Source of the DNA: Marinobacterium iners
GTDB taxonomy: Bacteria; Pseudomonadota; Gammaproteobacteria; Pseudomonadales; Balneatricaceae
Direction: 5' to 3'
DNA: 64,000 bases
NCBI RefSeq assembly: GCF_017310015.1
Contig: NZ_CP022297.1
Location: forward strand, 2,542,001-2,606,000
Below the pieces are notes generated by a model. That model saw nothing but the letters and a program-made list of their open reading frames with translations, did no database searches and was not told the origin of the DNA. Shown piece by piece: positions 1 to 9,520 of this stretch (the first letter of the stretch is position 1; every line of letters begins with the position of its first letter). Both the position numbers and the translations under genes were made by a program.

Positions 1-328
1 TGCTGAAACTTGAGTGGTGCCATACCAGGTCATCAATGGTCAGCCCAACGAACCAGCGGTACAGCAGGTTGTAGCTGATCTGTTCTACCAGCTGCCGTTC
101 ACTGCGAATCGAGAACAGGACTTGCAACAGCTGTGCACGAATCAGACGCTCAGGCGGGATCGACTGACGGCCACCTTCGGCGTAGATCTGATCAAATAGC
201 CAGTTGAGCCGCTTCATGGCCTCATCGATCAGTTGCCGAATCGGTCGTAATGGGTGTTCACTGGGAACGAAGGTGTCCAGATGGACGGTCGTGAACAATG
301 ACTCCTGAATGATGTCTTCGCCGCGCAT
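1..328 (-). CDS. IS5-family transposase, N-terminal part (partial)
   Basis: Reading the complement from the ATG at 326-328 gives a protein beginning MRGEDIIQESLFTTVHLDTF, followed by a segment with VPSEHPLRPIRQLIDEAM and later LLYRWFVGL. This is the DUF772-type N-terminal domain of IS5-family DDE transposases. The frame is open for about 109 codons to the window edge. The catalytic DDE domain is outside, so it is not known whether the gene is intact. Confidence 0.85.
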   Translation of the reverse strand, partial: MRGEDIIQESLFTTVHLDTFVPSEHPLRPIRQLIDEAMKRLNWLFDQIYAEGGRQSIPPERLIRAQLLQVLFSIRSERQLVEQISYNLLYRWFVGLTIDDLVWHHSSFS

Positions 329-406
329 ATTGGGTCGTGTCAGTCGGTTATTGATGCGGATAGTCTACCAAGGCCCCATTTTGTGGGGTAGAAAATCAAC
401 AGCCTG
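1..406 (-). mobile_element. IS5-family insertion sequence, left part outside window
   Basis: The reading frame at 1-328 is an IS5-type transposase, so this is one end of an IS. The outer end is placed at 406, where the plus strand reads tcaacagcctg; its complement caggctgttga resembles the terminal repeat of many IS5-group elements. It is followed by ttag (407-410), which fits the 4-bp YTAR target duplication of IS5 elements. The other end is outside the window, so the boundary is inferred, not proven. Confidence 0.6.
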
Positions 407-435
407 TTAGAGCTTATATTAAATTCGACCAATCT

Positions 436-929
436 TTACTCCTGATGCGGGCACGACTTCAGAAATTCTTGCAGTGCGCATGCCAGCTTATCTGATTCTG
501 TGGATAGCCGCTGGGCGAGACTAAACAGCTCCGATTTGTCTAGAGTTTTGATATTGCGTTCAATTTCAGCTGACTGCTCAGACACACTCATGCCCCCTAC
601 ATTGGCAGCACTGCTTTTGAGAGTGTGTGCTGCCCTATACGCCAACTCTTGTTTATCGGTTTCAAGACCCTCGATGACTCCTTGGACAAGGTCAGGCAGT
701 TGCTCAAGAAAGGCTTCCAGTATCATCACAATATCGCCACCCAACAGCTCTTCCAACTGCCGCAGGGTATCGAGACTCAAGACCTGAGTTGTGTTATCAC
801 CATCTTCTTCATGCAAGGCTGTTGAGTCAGGCTCTGATATATCTGAGACTACACCACGTGCATGCTCCATCAGAATTTGTCTAAGCTGCTCAGGCTCAAA
901 AGGCTTACCAAGGTGTCCATCCATACTAG
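436..929 (-). pseudogene. Hybrid sensor kinase HK1, C-terminal fragment (end of REC plus HPt)
   Basis: This is the 3' part of the kinase gene whose 5' part lies at 2507-5820. It starts in the last helix of a receiver domain (MDGHLGKPFEPEQL) and then carries an HPt domain with the phospho-accepting histidine in AAHTLKSSAANVGG. An IS1182-family element at 930-2506 separates the two parts. Removing the IS and one CTAG copy joins them in frame as ...RCLDA-SMDGHLGKPF..., about 1267 aa in all. As it stands, the phosphotransfer module is cut off from its kinase. The fragment could be made as a free HPt protein from the ATG at 924, but nothing shows that it is. Confidence 0.85.
926..929. repeat. Target-site duplication CTAG (left) of the IS1182-family element
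   Basis: CTAG lies directly outside the left inverted repeat (cagtctgtcgg, 930-940). The matching copy is at 2507-2510, outside the right repeat. The kinase frame is restored when one copy is kept. Confidence 0.85.
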
Positions 930-2506
930 CAGTCTGTCGGATTAACGTGGCTCGTCGGAGTGACAGAGCCCTTTATCGCTTTCAATGATCGCCAAACAGC
1001 CATCATGACCTGTGCATTCGCTTTACCGCTGTTCGACCCCCTATGCGGCTGTCACAGGCGCTCATTTCCAGCAGTGTCTGTCAGCTCACTACTAAGCGAT
1101 GCATACGCTTGATATTCCATGCCAAGGTCGCCAAACGCCACTCACCACTGACGTTGTCCAGCCCTCTGAGTGAGAACTGCCTGAACCCCATAACGTGTTT
1201 GAGGATGCCGAACACGGGTTCCACAGTATGTTTGCGCAGGGCATAACGGGCCCGTCCCGCCTGTGTTTTCAGACGATAGGCCATCTGCTCAACGGGGTCA
1301 TCACTGTCCGGTGCCACCGGCTCGGCTGCAAAGCGCTCAAGGAGCGGCAGGTGGTGAACGTCTCGTTTCATGGCAATAAGAGGCTCAATACCTTGCTGAG
1401 CGCACACCTTAACATTCTCCGCACTGAAGTAACCGGTATCCGCCAGCAGATGGGTCACCTTGCCTAATGAGGCTGGCAAGGCGGTCAATGCGTTCAGTAG
1501 CGGCATGACTTGTTGCTTGTCATTCGTCGCCTGCGTGACGTGGACAGAGGTGACCAACATGCTCTCAGTATCCACCGCTGCCTGGGCGTTATAGCACTGA
1601 TCAAAGCCCTTACCCGTGATCGGCATGATGCGTGACTGCGGATCCGTGAGGTTCGCCTGATCCTTATCGCGTGGACCACCCATCGGGGGCTTGGGGTCAC
1701 GCCCACGCGGCTTTTTGCCTGCCTTTCGCTGCGCATCGCGATTGGCTGTTTTATCCTGGTAAGCGGTTTGTTCTGCGGCATCCCGTTCTTGCGCACGGGC
1801 TTCGATTTTGAGCTTTGCCTCTGCAATGGCCGCCAAACGGGCTTCACGCCGCGCGATTTCGGCCGGAATGTCCATACCATCGGTCGCGACATCGTTGTCG
1901 GCCGCCTCGGCCCGTTGAATCAAGGCGTTTACCTCGGTCTTGAGCTGAGCCTCCAGCTTCTTGGCATGTCCATAGGACAGCGCCTTGTGCTTGCTGGCAT
2001 TGGCTTTAACCTTGGTGCCATCGAGGGCGATGGTGCCGAACTTGAGCAGTTTCATCTCACGTGCCAGCAACAGTACCTGAACAAACAGTTGTTCCAGCTC
2101 AGGTAAAAAGCGACGGCGGAAAGTGGCCAGCGTATCGTGGTCGGGGTGGGTGTTCGCGGCCAGGTAGCGGAAGGCAATCGAGTCGTAGGTGGCGCGTTCG
2201 ATCTTGCGGCTGGAGATCACGCCAGTGGCGTAGCCGTAGATCAGCAGGCTCAGCAATACCGCAGGATGATGCGCCTTGTGGCCTCGGCCAGCGTACTGCT
2301 GTGTCAACGCAGACAAGTCCAGCTGTTCGACCACATCGACGACAAAGCGCGCCAGGTGCTCATCAGGCAACCACTCATCAACCGAAGGTGGCAGCAGGTA
2401 GTCGGTCTGGCGGTCTACTGGAATAAAGCGACTCATGATGACGCTCCGGTCATGGCTCGATAACAGGTGGATTATCTCACAGGGCTATCGAAAACCCGAC
2501 AGACTG
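930..2506 (-). mobile_element. IS1182-family insertion sequence, complete (1577 bp)
   Basis: The ends are cagtctgtcgg (930-940) and ccgacagactg (2496-2506), perfect 11-bp inverted repeats, with CTAG duplicated on both sides. One transposase gene fills the element. It interrupts hybrid kinase HK1 in the last receiver domain. The intact transposase and perfect duplication suggest a fairly recent insertion. Confidence 0.9.
1081..2436 (-). CDS. IS1182-family transposase
   Basis: This 451-aa DDE transposase moves the surrounding IS. The N-terminus (MSRFIPVDRQTDYLLPPSVDEWLPDEHLARF) and the segment YAGRGHKAHHPAVLLSLLIYGY are typical of the IS1182 DUF772 domain. A catalytic-domain landmark is IALDGTKVKANASKHKALSY near residues 136-155. 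A charged linker rich in A, E, R and K (about 170-245) precedes the C-terminal DDE part, which ends VFGILKHVMGFRQFSLRGL. Length and layout are normal for the family and no frameshift is seen, so the enzyme is probably active. Confidence 0.93.
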   Translation of the reverse strand: MSRFIPVDRQTDYLLPPSVDEWLPDEHLARFVVDVVEQLDLSALTQQYAGRGHKAHHPAVLLSLLIYGYATGVISSRKIERATYDSIAFRYLAANTHPDHDTLATFRRRFLPELEQLFVQVLLLAREMKLLKFGTIALDGTKVKANASKHKALSYGHAKKLEAQLKTEVNALIQRAEAADNDVATDGMDIPAEIARREARLAAIAEAKLKIEARAQERDAAEQTAYQDKTANRDAQRKAGKKPRGRDPKPPMGGPRDKDQANLTDPQSRIMPITGKGFDQCYNAQAAVDTESMLVTSVHVTQATNDKQQVMPLLNALTALPASLGKVTHLLADTGYFSAENVKVCAQQGIEPLIAMKRDVHHLPLLERFAAEPVAPDSDDPVEQMAYRLKTQAGRARYALRKHTVEPVFGILKHVMGFRQFSLRGLDNVSGEWRLATLAWNIKRMHRLVVS

Positions 2507-2510
2507 CTAG
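2507..2510. repeat. Target-site duplication CTAG (right) of the IS1182-family element
   Basis: This is the second copy of the CTAG found at 926-929. It directly abuts the right inverted repeat ending at 2506. Confidence 0.85.
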
Positions 2511-5500
2511 CATCCAAACACCGTTGAATCTCTACTGGAGTAACAAAGGCCGTCATTGCTATAACCGGTAAACGAGACCAACCGTGCTGCTCTTCGAGCA
2601 TCCTCAACTCACGGGTGGCAGTGAGCCCATCCATCACCGGCATCTGACAGTCCATCAAAACAACATCAAAACGCTGCCGATGTACCCATTCCAAGGCCTC
2701 GCGGCCATTCTCGGCACTGACTGCATGGCACCCCAAACGCTCCAGATTTGCCAACGCTACCATACGATTTACATCATTATCCTCAGCCAAAAGTACCCTG
2801 AGTCCTGCCAGTCTAGGTTCGGTGGTTGTTCTAATGGATACTTCATCAGTAACATCCCTGTGAGAATAGAGAGCTCTTTCAATCGCATCATGCAGTTCAT
2901 TACGCCCAAGTGGCTTGGCCAACAGACACTCAAAGCCGGCCTTCTCAGCCTGCTGGTTGAGCGCCCGCCCTGTATACGAAGTGATCAAAATTAGTTTACA
3001 GCTGCTGAAGCGGTCATCACTTTTCAACTGCTTGGCCAGCGTGACACCATCCATGTCGGGCATCATCATGTCGGTCAGAACAAGGTCAAATGGCTGCTTT
3101 CCTTGCCGCCAGTTTTGCTCAAGCAATTCCAGCGCCTGCTGTCCACTATCGGCACTTTGATGACTGATTTTCCAGCTATCGCAATAGTGTTCGAGGATCA
3201 AACGGTTAGTCGCATTATCGTCTACTATCAATGCGCCAAGACCTTGCAACTCTTCGCTGGGCACAAATAGACTGCCGGGATCCTGCGCAGGCTGGAGTAC
3301 TACACAAAAGTGAAAGGTGCTGCCTTGGCCAGGCTCAGACTCAAGCCACAATTTGCCCCCCATATGGGTCACAATTTCTCGACTAAGGGTCAAACCCAAC
3401 CCAGTACCGCCATATTTCCGGGTCGTTGATCCATCAGCCTGGCTGAAACTCTCAAAAATGCGCTCCTGCACTTCATGAGGAATGCCAATCCCGGTATCAC
3501 GAATGGCAATATGCAGCATCAGCGCACCCGGCTCTGACACCTCAAGCTTAGCGCTCAATATGACTTCGCCATGATCCGTAAACTTGATCGCATTACCGAG
3601 CAGATTGGTGATCACCTGCCTCAACCGCGTCGGATCACCCGAGACAAACTCAGGCACACTCGAATCAAGCAATACCGCAATTTCCAACCCTTTACCCTGC
3701 GCCTGAGGAGCAAAAAGTTTGACCGTATCCTCCAAAATGGAGCGCAAGCCGAAATCAATCTGCTCAAGCTCAACCCGTCCCGCCTCGTACTTCGAGAGGT
3801 CCAGGATACTATTCAGTAATGACAGCAGCGTCTTGCCGGAGCCTTGAGCAATCTTCAAAAAATCTTTCTGCTCTGGAGTCAACTCAGTATCCATCAGTAG
3901 CTCAAGCATACCGAGCATGCCGTTCATCGGCGTCCTGATTTCATGACTCATGTTGGCCAAGAACTGTGACTTTGCATGTGCACTTTCAAGCGCCTCTTCA
4001 CGGGCGCGCTTCAACTCGTCTTCATACTGCTTTCGTTCAGTTATATCGGACATCACCGAAACATAGTGCGTGATCTGCCCGGCATTGTTGCACACCACAC
4101 TTATAGTCTGAGCCTGGGGATACAAAGCACCATCCTTTCGTCTGTTCCAAACCTCACCTTCCCAGAAACCATCCTGATTGATCTCAGCCCACATCTGACG
4201 GTAAAAATCTTCATCGTGCATTCCCGAGCGAAGGCGACGGATATGCTGCCCAAGCCATTCATCTCGGCTGTAACCGGTAATTTCAACGAACGCATCATTG
4301 CAGGCCAATACATGTAGATCCGGTCCAGTAATCACAACCCCATCGACCGTATGACTGAACACGATAGCGGCTAACCGCAGTTGCTCTTCGTCCGTTTTGC
4401 GTTGTGTGATGTCACGAAAAATCGTGATGGATCCGTTTTCCTCATTCGCCACACTGAAGCGTGCACTGGTGACCTGAACCGGAACAAGTGTTTGATCCGA
4501 CACACGGCGAAAAAACTCGTCTTCGCTTTCATATACCTCGCCTTTGCGAGTTACTGAGCGGATCGGGCACTGATCCAGCGATACTGGCGCTCCCCTGTCA
4601 TCGTAATGGACATGAAACAAATCGTGGGCAATCAGTCCCGTCGCATCAGACTGGGATATACCCAGAATACGTTCAGCGGCTTCGTTCAAAAATGTGATTC
4701 GGCCCTGCGTGTCCTGAACAAACAAACCCTCTGCCATACGCTCGGTTATCGCCTTGAGCTTTTCACGCTCGGTTGCGATAGCCTGATTAGCGGTTTGACG
4801 ACGATAGTAACCAACTGAAAGGCTGGCCATCAGCGCCATAAAGAACAACTGTACCCAGAGCCCATTGCGATACAGGCTCTCAATATCTGGTACTTGAGTA
4901 AACGTCAGGATATAGGCATCAACCTGATCTGAAACACTGTGGACCGGCATGAAAAGCGCTGCATAGCGCCTGCCCTCGAGCTTTCGCGTCAGACCAAATG
5001 CTTCACCCGAAATCATTTTGCTGCGAATCAGCCCATGCTCGGATGCCAGTGCTGCTTCAAGTGCCTGTTGAAGCGCCGGTATATCGCGTGGCTGACCCAG
5101 CTTGGCGCCAACATCTTCGATAACATACTCATCATTCAAACGGAACGACTCATAAATGGAGCGCTCACTGGGATAGAGCATTGAAAACACACGGTCACGG
5201 TTCAGGACAAATTCAAACAGTTCATTTGGTACCAACGCCCTGAGATTTGCTTCTACGGTTTTGAATGAGACACTGCTTTCAACACTGCCTATGTGCTGCC
5301 CTTCATGAAACAGCGGAAATACAAATCGAAAGCCGTGAAACAGTTTACCCGCCTCAAAACCTTCTACCGGTACCAATTCCGTGTTCGCCAGCCTCACGGA
5401 CTCACGCACCTCGAACAGCGAGTCACCATATTTAAGTGGGCTGTGAAACCGAAGCATACTGAGCCCGTCAGGGGTATGGAAATGAAGCTGCCGAACTCCA

Positions 5501-5820
5501 CGCGCTTTCAAGCGCAAATAAGAGGGGTAGAGTTCACGAAACAGAAGGCCTCGTGCGATGTCACGCTGGTCCCCACGTGATTCAATCACCTCCTTGACCA
5601 AGGCTGTTACCTCTGGCTTGTTGATGGTTTCGTCAAACAGGGTGCGCGCAACCTGCCCAAGTCCACGCACAACCGACCGATACGCAACAGCCTCCTGCTG
5701 CAGGCGCGAGTCAAGCTGGTTACGGACCTCGAGATCAACCAGCAACTGTATAAAGCCAATACCGATCAGCACACTGGTCACAAACCCGGTTAAAGCTGTC
5801 AGAAGAACTCTGCGATTCAT
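2507..5820 (-). pseudogene. Hybrid sensor histidine kinase HK1, N-terminal part (IS-interrupted)
   Basis: This is a membrane hybrid kinase. An N-terminal TM (about 5-28) precedes a periplasmic sensor region of about 280 residues (Cache/CHASE-like, not identified further), and a second TM lies at about 320-338. Two PAS domains follow (about 355-470 and 485-595), then HisKA with H626 in NMSHEIRTPMNG, a HATPase with DTGIGI and GTGLGL, REC1 with D917 in VLTDMMMPDMDG, and REC2 with D1057 in VLMDCQMPVMDG. REC2 is cut after CLDA by the IS at 930-2506, and the IS adds SSLSGFR and a stop. The rest of REC2 and the HPt lie at 436-929. The start overlaps the PhnD-like gene by 4 bp, implying co-transcription and probably a shared sensing role. 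Confidence 0.9.
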
Positions 5821-6680
5821 TGCCCGGCTCCTACCAAGTCAACCTTGAGCTGGCGCCATTGCTGACGAACCGGGTCAAATAGGCCTTCATCTACTCTAAT
5901 CGCGCCATATTTGAGATTTGCGCTCCAGCCTCTCACCACTTCCGCATCACTTGGGTTTTCAAGCGGCTTAAGTTCAAGCAAAGCCATCCGGATTTGATCT
6001 GTTATTGCGCTGTCCAATGTGTCGGTATTGGCAACCAGCACAAATCCGGGCATGGGTGGTGTCTCATCTATAACTCTGAGCCCAAGGTGATGATATCTCT
6101 GTGCAATTTGTGTCTTAAGCCCACCCACATCGTACTGCCCCAATATCACCTTGAGCGCAACATCTTCATGACTGCCTACATAGGTGTATTCGTGCTGTTC
6201 GTTTTCTAGACTTTCTCCCTGTGCCTGTAGATACGCTTCGACCATGAGGTAGCCACAGGTTGAAAGAGGTTGCGTCAGGGCAAATCGTTGTATTCGATCT
6301 GGGTGAATCAAAGTCAGAGGTTGATCCGCAAAGTGCACTAATGCACAGGTATAGTTGGACTCCCCCTGTGCATCCAAGAATTGCACCACCGGTTGCATGT
6401 TATGGCTTCGCTCGGTAAGCGCCACATACGGAAGCGGTCCAAGGTAGGCTAGATCCACCTGCCCGGCAGACAAAGCGTCCAGTAGGGTTTCGTATGAAGC
6501 GTGGTAAGCAAGCTCGAAGGTCTGCCCCGTCTGTTTCTCCAAATAATCCAGAAACGGTAGATATTCACGAGTCATATGCTCAAGGCTTGCCATCGGCAGG
6601 GGGGCAAACCTGATCGTTCCAGCAGCGCAAACAGGAGAGAGGGCACATAACCAGAACAATACCGATACCAGGCGTGACAT
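5817..6680 (-). CDS. PhnD-like periplasmic substrate-binding protein
   Basis: This is a phosphate/phosphite/phosphonate-type (PhnD family) periplasmic binding protein of about 287 aa. The chosen start is MSRLVSVLFWLCALSPVCAA, which gives a clean signal peptide; an upstream in-frame ATG at 6725 would add 15 residues. Family landmarks are IRFAPLPMASLEHMTREYLPFLDYLEKQTGQ, DLAYLGPLPYVAL and the C-terminal MPGFVLVAN segment. No ABC permease or ATPase is nearby. The gene overlaps hybrid kinase HK1 by 4 bp, so the protein may bind a ligand for signalling rather than import. The ligand cannot be read from the sequence. Confidence 0.85.
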   Translation of the reverse strand: MSRLVSVLFWLCALSPVCAAGTIRFAPLPMASLEHMTREYLPFLDYLEKQTGQTFELAYHASYETLLDALSAGQVDLAYLGPLPYVALTERSHNMQPVVQFLDAQGESNYTCALVHFADQPLTLIHPDRIQRFALTQPLSTCGYLMVEAYLQAQGESLENEQHEYTYVGSHEDVALKVILGQYDVGGLKTQIAQRYHHLGLRVIDETPPMPGFVLVANTDTLDSAITDQIRMALLELKPLENPSDAEVVRGWSANLKYGAIRVDEGLFDPVRQQWRQLKVDLVGAGQ

Positions 6681-6933
6681 TCTCACACGGAAATTCCATC
6701 TCAAGGTTTGAGTTAAATCTTCCATCCAATGTCGCTATAAGACAACATCTGAAAATGTCGGATTTATTGACACTACGCAAATAACGCGTTGCAACTTGTA
6801 TCTAATGGCATTGGCCATGTAAAAACAACGGGATTAAACCATTGTTTTAAAACCAACTTACAAGCTTTTGCAACAAAGAGCCAGCTTTCACACAGGCACT
6901 TGGCTTTTCTAACACAGCGACACAACAAGACTG

Positions 6934-7043
6934 TCAAGCGGAATCACGACTGTCATTGATTTTCGGCAATATTACTCTGAAGCAGCTCCCCTCACCCAAC
7001 GCACTCTCTACTTCAATACGTCCTTCATGTGCGTTGATAATAC
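6934..7043 (-). pseudogene. Sensor kinase HK2, C-terminal fragment (end of HATPase)
   Basis: The complement reads INAHEGRIEVESALGEGS followed by CFRVILPKINDSRDSA and a stop at 6934-6936. This is the last strand-helix-strand of a HATPase_c domain. It lies directly beside the left end of the IS66 element and in frame with the kinase at 9513-11753. Removing the IS and one 8-bp repeat gives ...GLGLAVAYGIINAHEGRIEV..., the expected join for an NtrB/ArcB-type ATPase domain. Confidence 0.88.
7036..7043. repeat. Target-site duplication gataatac (left) of the IS66 element
   Basis: An 8-bp direct repeat identical to 9513-9520. Eight bp is the standard duplication length for IS66. Confidence 0.85.
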
Positions 7044-7073
7044 GTACACGCCGTTAAAACGACCCACTTGCCC

Positions 7074-8696
7074 TTAACTGTACTGCGCCACTTTTTTTGA
7101 AGTCCGCTCCAGTTCAACATTCCAGGGCAGCAGTCGCTCCAGCTTTTCCAGTGTGTCGGCGTTGGCGATACGCTCCAGCACATGCCGGATGTACGCCGAG
7201 GGTTCCAGGTCGTTGGCTTTGGCCGTTTCGATCAGGGAGTAGCAGGTGGCGCTGGCGTGAGCGCCCTGCGGGGTATCCGCGAACAACCAGGCCTTGCGAC
7301 CCACGGCGAACGGACGGATGGCATTCTCGGCCAGCACGTTGCTGATGTGCAGGTCACCCCGCTCACAGTAGCCGATCAGGGTGGGCCACTGGTTCAGGGT
7401 GTATTCCATAGCTTTGCGAGTTAACCCGCCTTTCATCACGCGACCCACGTTGGCGTCCAGCCAGGCCTTGAACGCTTCCAGTCGAGGCAGGCTCGATGCC
7501 TGACGGATCTGATAGCGTTCGGCAATGCTCAGGTCCTTGATCTGACGTTCGATGGCATACAGTTTGTTGATGTGACTGAGTGCCACATCCGCTTTGGACA
7601 GCTTGGCCTGTTTGCCTTTACCCGCCGGCTTGGCCGCTTTGGTCGCTTCGATGAACTTGCGGCGGGCGTGATCCCAGCAGCCAATGCGGGTCAGCTTATT
7701 GGCTGAACAGATCGGTTCATAACCGGAGTAACCATCCGCCTGCAGCACACCCTTGAAGTCATCGAGCAGGCGCACGGGCACCGCTCCACTTCGGGAGGGA
7801 TCATAGGCGAACAGGACGGACGGTTGGCCCGGCGGTCCGCCTCGGGTCACCCACATCCATTTATCGGATTGGGCAGCTTTGCCATCCTCTTTGAGTACCT
7901 GGATGCGGGTTTCGTCGGCCTGCAGGTAGGCCGCACTGTTCTGCGCTTCCCGCATCAGGTTGATCAGCGGTTTGAACACCTCATCCAGACGGATGATCCA
8001 GTGGGCCATGCTGGTGCGACTCAGCTCATGGCCCAGACGCTTGAACATCTGCTCCTGACGGTAGAGCGGCAAGCCATCGGCATATTTGGAGGTGATCAGG
8101 TAAGCCAGCAGGGCCGGAGTAGCGATGCATTTGCCCAGCGGGTGTGTCGGGCGAGCCGCGGCCAGGATACGCTCATCACCGTCCTGCTCGAACACCGCTT
8201 TTTCCTGCCAGTATTCCAGCACTTTGAGCTGAGCCGGGATGTATTCCAGCTCTTCCTTGACCTTGGTGAAGAAGGTTTTCACTGCCCCAGCTTTTTCCTC
8301 ATCGCTGAGGCACAGCTCGATGCGCTCACGCAGCAGATTATCAGAGAAGCCACGCTGACGGCGTTTGGGTGTAGACGCGGCAGCAGGAGTATCGTCTTCA
8401 GCAACTTCAATATCATCCGGGAGCTGATCCCGCAGCTGATCGATCTCGGCTTCCAGCTCGGACTCATCGAAGAGGTGGATCTGGTGGACCGTTTTTTCAC
8501 TGCTGGCCGCGAACCGCTGGATGCGCTGCAAGCGCAGCATCTCTTCCAGCAGCAGGATGTATTGCTCGCGCTTCTGGATATGCTGCTCTTGATGTTGGAG
8601 TTGCTGCTGTAGACCAGCCACCATCGACAGCAAGTCAGCGGTCGATAAACCGCTGAGTTCAGGCATCTTTGAGGTGGTTTCGGGCTGTGTTTTCAT
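7074..8696 (-). CDS. tnpC: IS66 transposase TnpC
   Basis: DDE transposase of the IS66 element, about 540 aa from the chosen ATG (MKTQPETTSKMPEL); a longer frame upstream lacks support. Order: an N-terminal leucine/glutamine-rich coiled coil (QQQLQHQEQHIQKREQYI), an IS66 zinc-finger-like region (LEYIPAQLKVLEYW), then the transposase core with YLQADETRIQVL (catalytic Asp region), GCWDHARRKFIEA and a C-terminal NALAENAIRPFAVGRKAWLF-type Glu segment (here VLAENAIRPFAVGRK). Length and motifs are complete. Confidence 0.93.
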   Translation of the reverse strand: MKTQPETTSKMPELSGLSTADLLSMVAGLQQQLQHQEQHIQKREQYILLLEEMLRLQRIQRFAASSEKTVHQIHLFDESELEAEIDQLRDQLPDDIEVAEDDTPAAASTPKRRQRGFSDNLLRERIELCLSDEEKAGAVKTFFTKVKEELEYIPAQLKVLEYWQEKAVFEQDGDERILAAARPTHPLGKCIATPALLAYLITSKYADGLPLYRQEQMFKRLGHELSRTSMAHWIIRLDEVFKPLINLMREAQNSAAYLQADETRIQVLKEDGKAAQSDKWMWVTRGGPPGQPSVLFAYDPSRSGAVPVRLLDDFKGVLQADGYSGYEPICSANKLTRIGCWDHARRKFIEATKAAKPAGKGKQAKLSKADVALSHINKLYAIERQIKDLSIAERYQIRQASSLPRLEAFKAWLDANVGRVMKGGLTRKAMEYTLNQWPTLIGYCERGDLHISNVLAENAIRPFAVGRKAWLFADTPQGAHASATCYSLIETAKANDLEPSAYIRHVLERIANADTLEKLERLLPWNVELERTSKKVAQYS

Positions 8697-8742
8697 GGGC
8701 AAAATTATATCAAAAACAGCCAGTTGAAGCACCCAAAACCCG

Positions 8743-9111
8743 CTATCCAACGGCCTCATAATGTACGGTTTTATGGCCTTGCAGCAGACTGATGTCATAA
8801 CCATCGAGCAACCAGTTGATCTGCTCGCCGGTCAGCGGCATCAGCTCATCAGCCGGGCTGGGCCACTTGAATTTCTCTTCGGCCAGCGCCTTGTAATAGA
8901 GGATAAAACCGTTGTCTTCCCACATCAGGCACTTGATCTTGTTACGCTGCCGGTTGGTGAACGCATACAGGGCACCAGTGAAGGGGCTACGCCCTAACTC
9001 CTGCTCAATCAGCACCGCCAGGCCATTGGCTTGCTTGCGAAAATCAATGGGCTCACGGTACAGATAGATCTCGGGCATGGACCGAGAGGGACGCAGATAC
9101 CGTGGCTTCAT
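8743..9111 (-). CDS. tnpB: IS66 accessory protein TnpB
   Basis: A 122-aa protein of the TnpB (Orf2) family needed for IS66 transposition. Landmarks are YLYREPIDFRKQANGLAVLI, RSPFTGALYAFTNRQRNKIK and CLMWEDNGFILYYKALAEEKFKW. Its ATG overlaps the tnpA stop by ATGA, so the two are translationally coupled. The usual tnpB length is 110-125 aa, so it looks intact. Confidence 0.93.
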   Translation of the reverse strand: MKPRYLRPSRSMPEIYLYREPIDFRKQANGLAVLIEQELGRSPFTGALYAFTNRQRNKIKCLMWEDNGFILYYKALAEEKFKWPSPADELMPLTGEQINWLLDGYDISLLQGHKTVHYEAVG

Positions 9112-9428
9112 CAGAGCTGCCTCAGGATTGCACCGAGCAGGTCAACATTACCGGCATGCAGGCCTGTAATGGCCATGCCACCCGGAAGCCTCAGGGTCAG
9201 ATCATCCGATAGCGGTGAAGCGGCCACCTGGGTGACGCGAGCAAAGCCGGGTGTTGGTGAGCGCTCGGTATCGGTCGCATCATCTGTACCTTCGAGCTTG
9301 CGGCGCCAATAGACAAACTGGTGATAGGACAGCGATTGCTGTTTGCAGAAGGCAGCGCCGGATAGCCCAGTATCACGCCAGTGTTCAATGTGCTGTTGCC
9401 AGTGGTAAGTGCGCTCGGCTGAGTTCAT
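9111..9428 (-). CDS. tnpA: IS66 accessory protein TnpA
   Basis: A 105-aa TnpA (Orf1) with an N-terminal helix-turn-helix region (YHWQQHIEHWRDTGLSGAAFCKQQSLSYHQFVYWRRKL) of the kind found at the start of IS66 operons. The first gene of the element, it ends in an ATGA overlap with tnpB. Promoter and end-binding functions are presumed to lie in 9429-9512. Confidence 0.9.
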   Translation of the reverse strand: MNSAERTYHWQQHIEHWRDTGLSGAAFCKQQSLSYHQFVYWRRKLEGTDDATDTERSPTPGFARVTQVAASPLSDDLTLRLPGGMAITGLHAGNVDLLGAILRQL

Positions 9429-9512
9429 GCTGGATTCCTCGCGTAGGTGACGATGGAATCAGTGTGCGGCGGTTAGTGGCTGGAAAAAAGGGGCTGATTT
9501 ATGGGCGGATAC

Positions 9513-9520
9513 GATAATAC
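9513..9520. repeat. Target-site duplication gataatac (right) of the IS66 element
   Basis: Identical to 7036-7043 and directly outside the right end of the IS66 element. It encodes the last native codons of the interrupted kinase. Confidence 0.85.

Larger units (their letters stand above)
7044..9512 (-). mobile_element. IS66-family insertion sequence, complete (2469 bp, tnpABC)
   Basis: The outer ends are gtacacgccgttaaaacg (plus strand, from 7044) and, on the complement from 9512, gtatccgcccataaatca. These are imperfect inverted repeats beginning GTA, as is usual in IS66. gataatac flanks both ends. Three genes are read on the minus strand in the canonical order tnpA, tnpB, tnpC. The element interrupts kinase HK2 inside its ATPase domain. 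Confidence 0.9.

Noticed and set aside
7824..8612. 262-codon plus-strand frame inside the IS66 element
   Set aside because: It lies entirely opposite tnpC, which has a full set of IS66 motifs.
9429..9512. Coding end of the HK2 frame up to 9459 as native protein
   Set aside because: The last 17 residues are encoded by the IS66 end. The native C-terminus is found beyond the other IS end.
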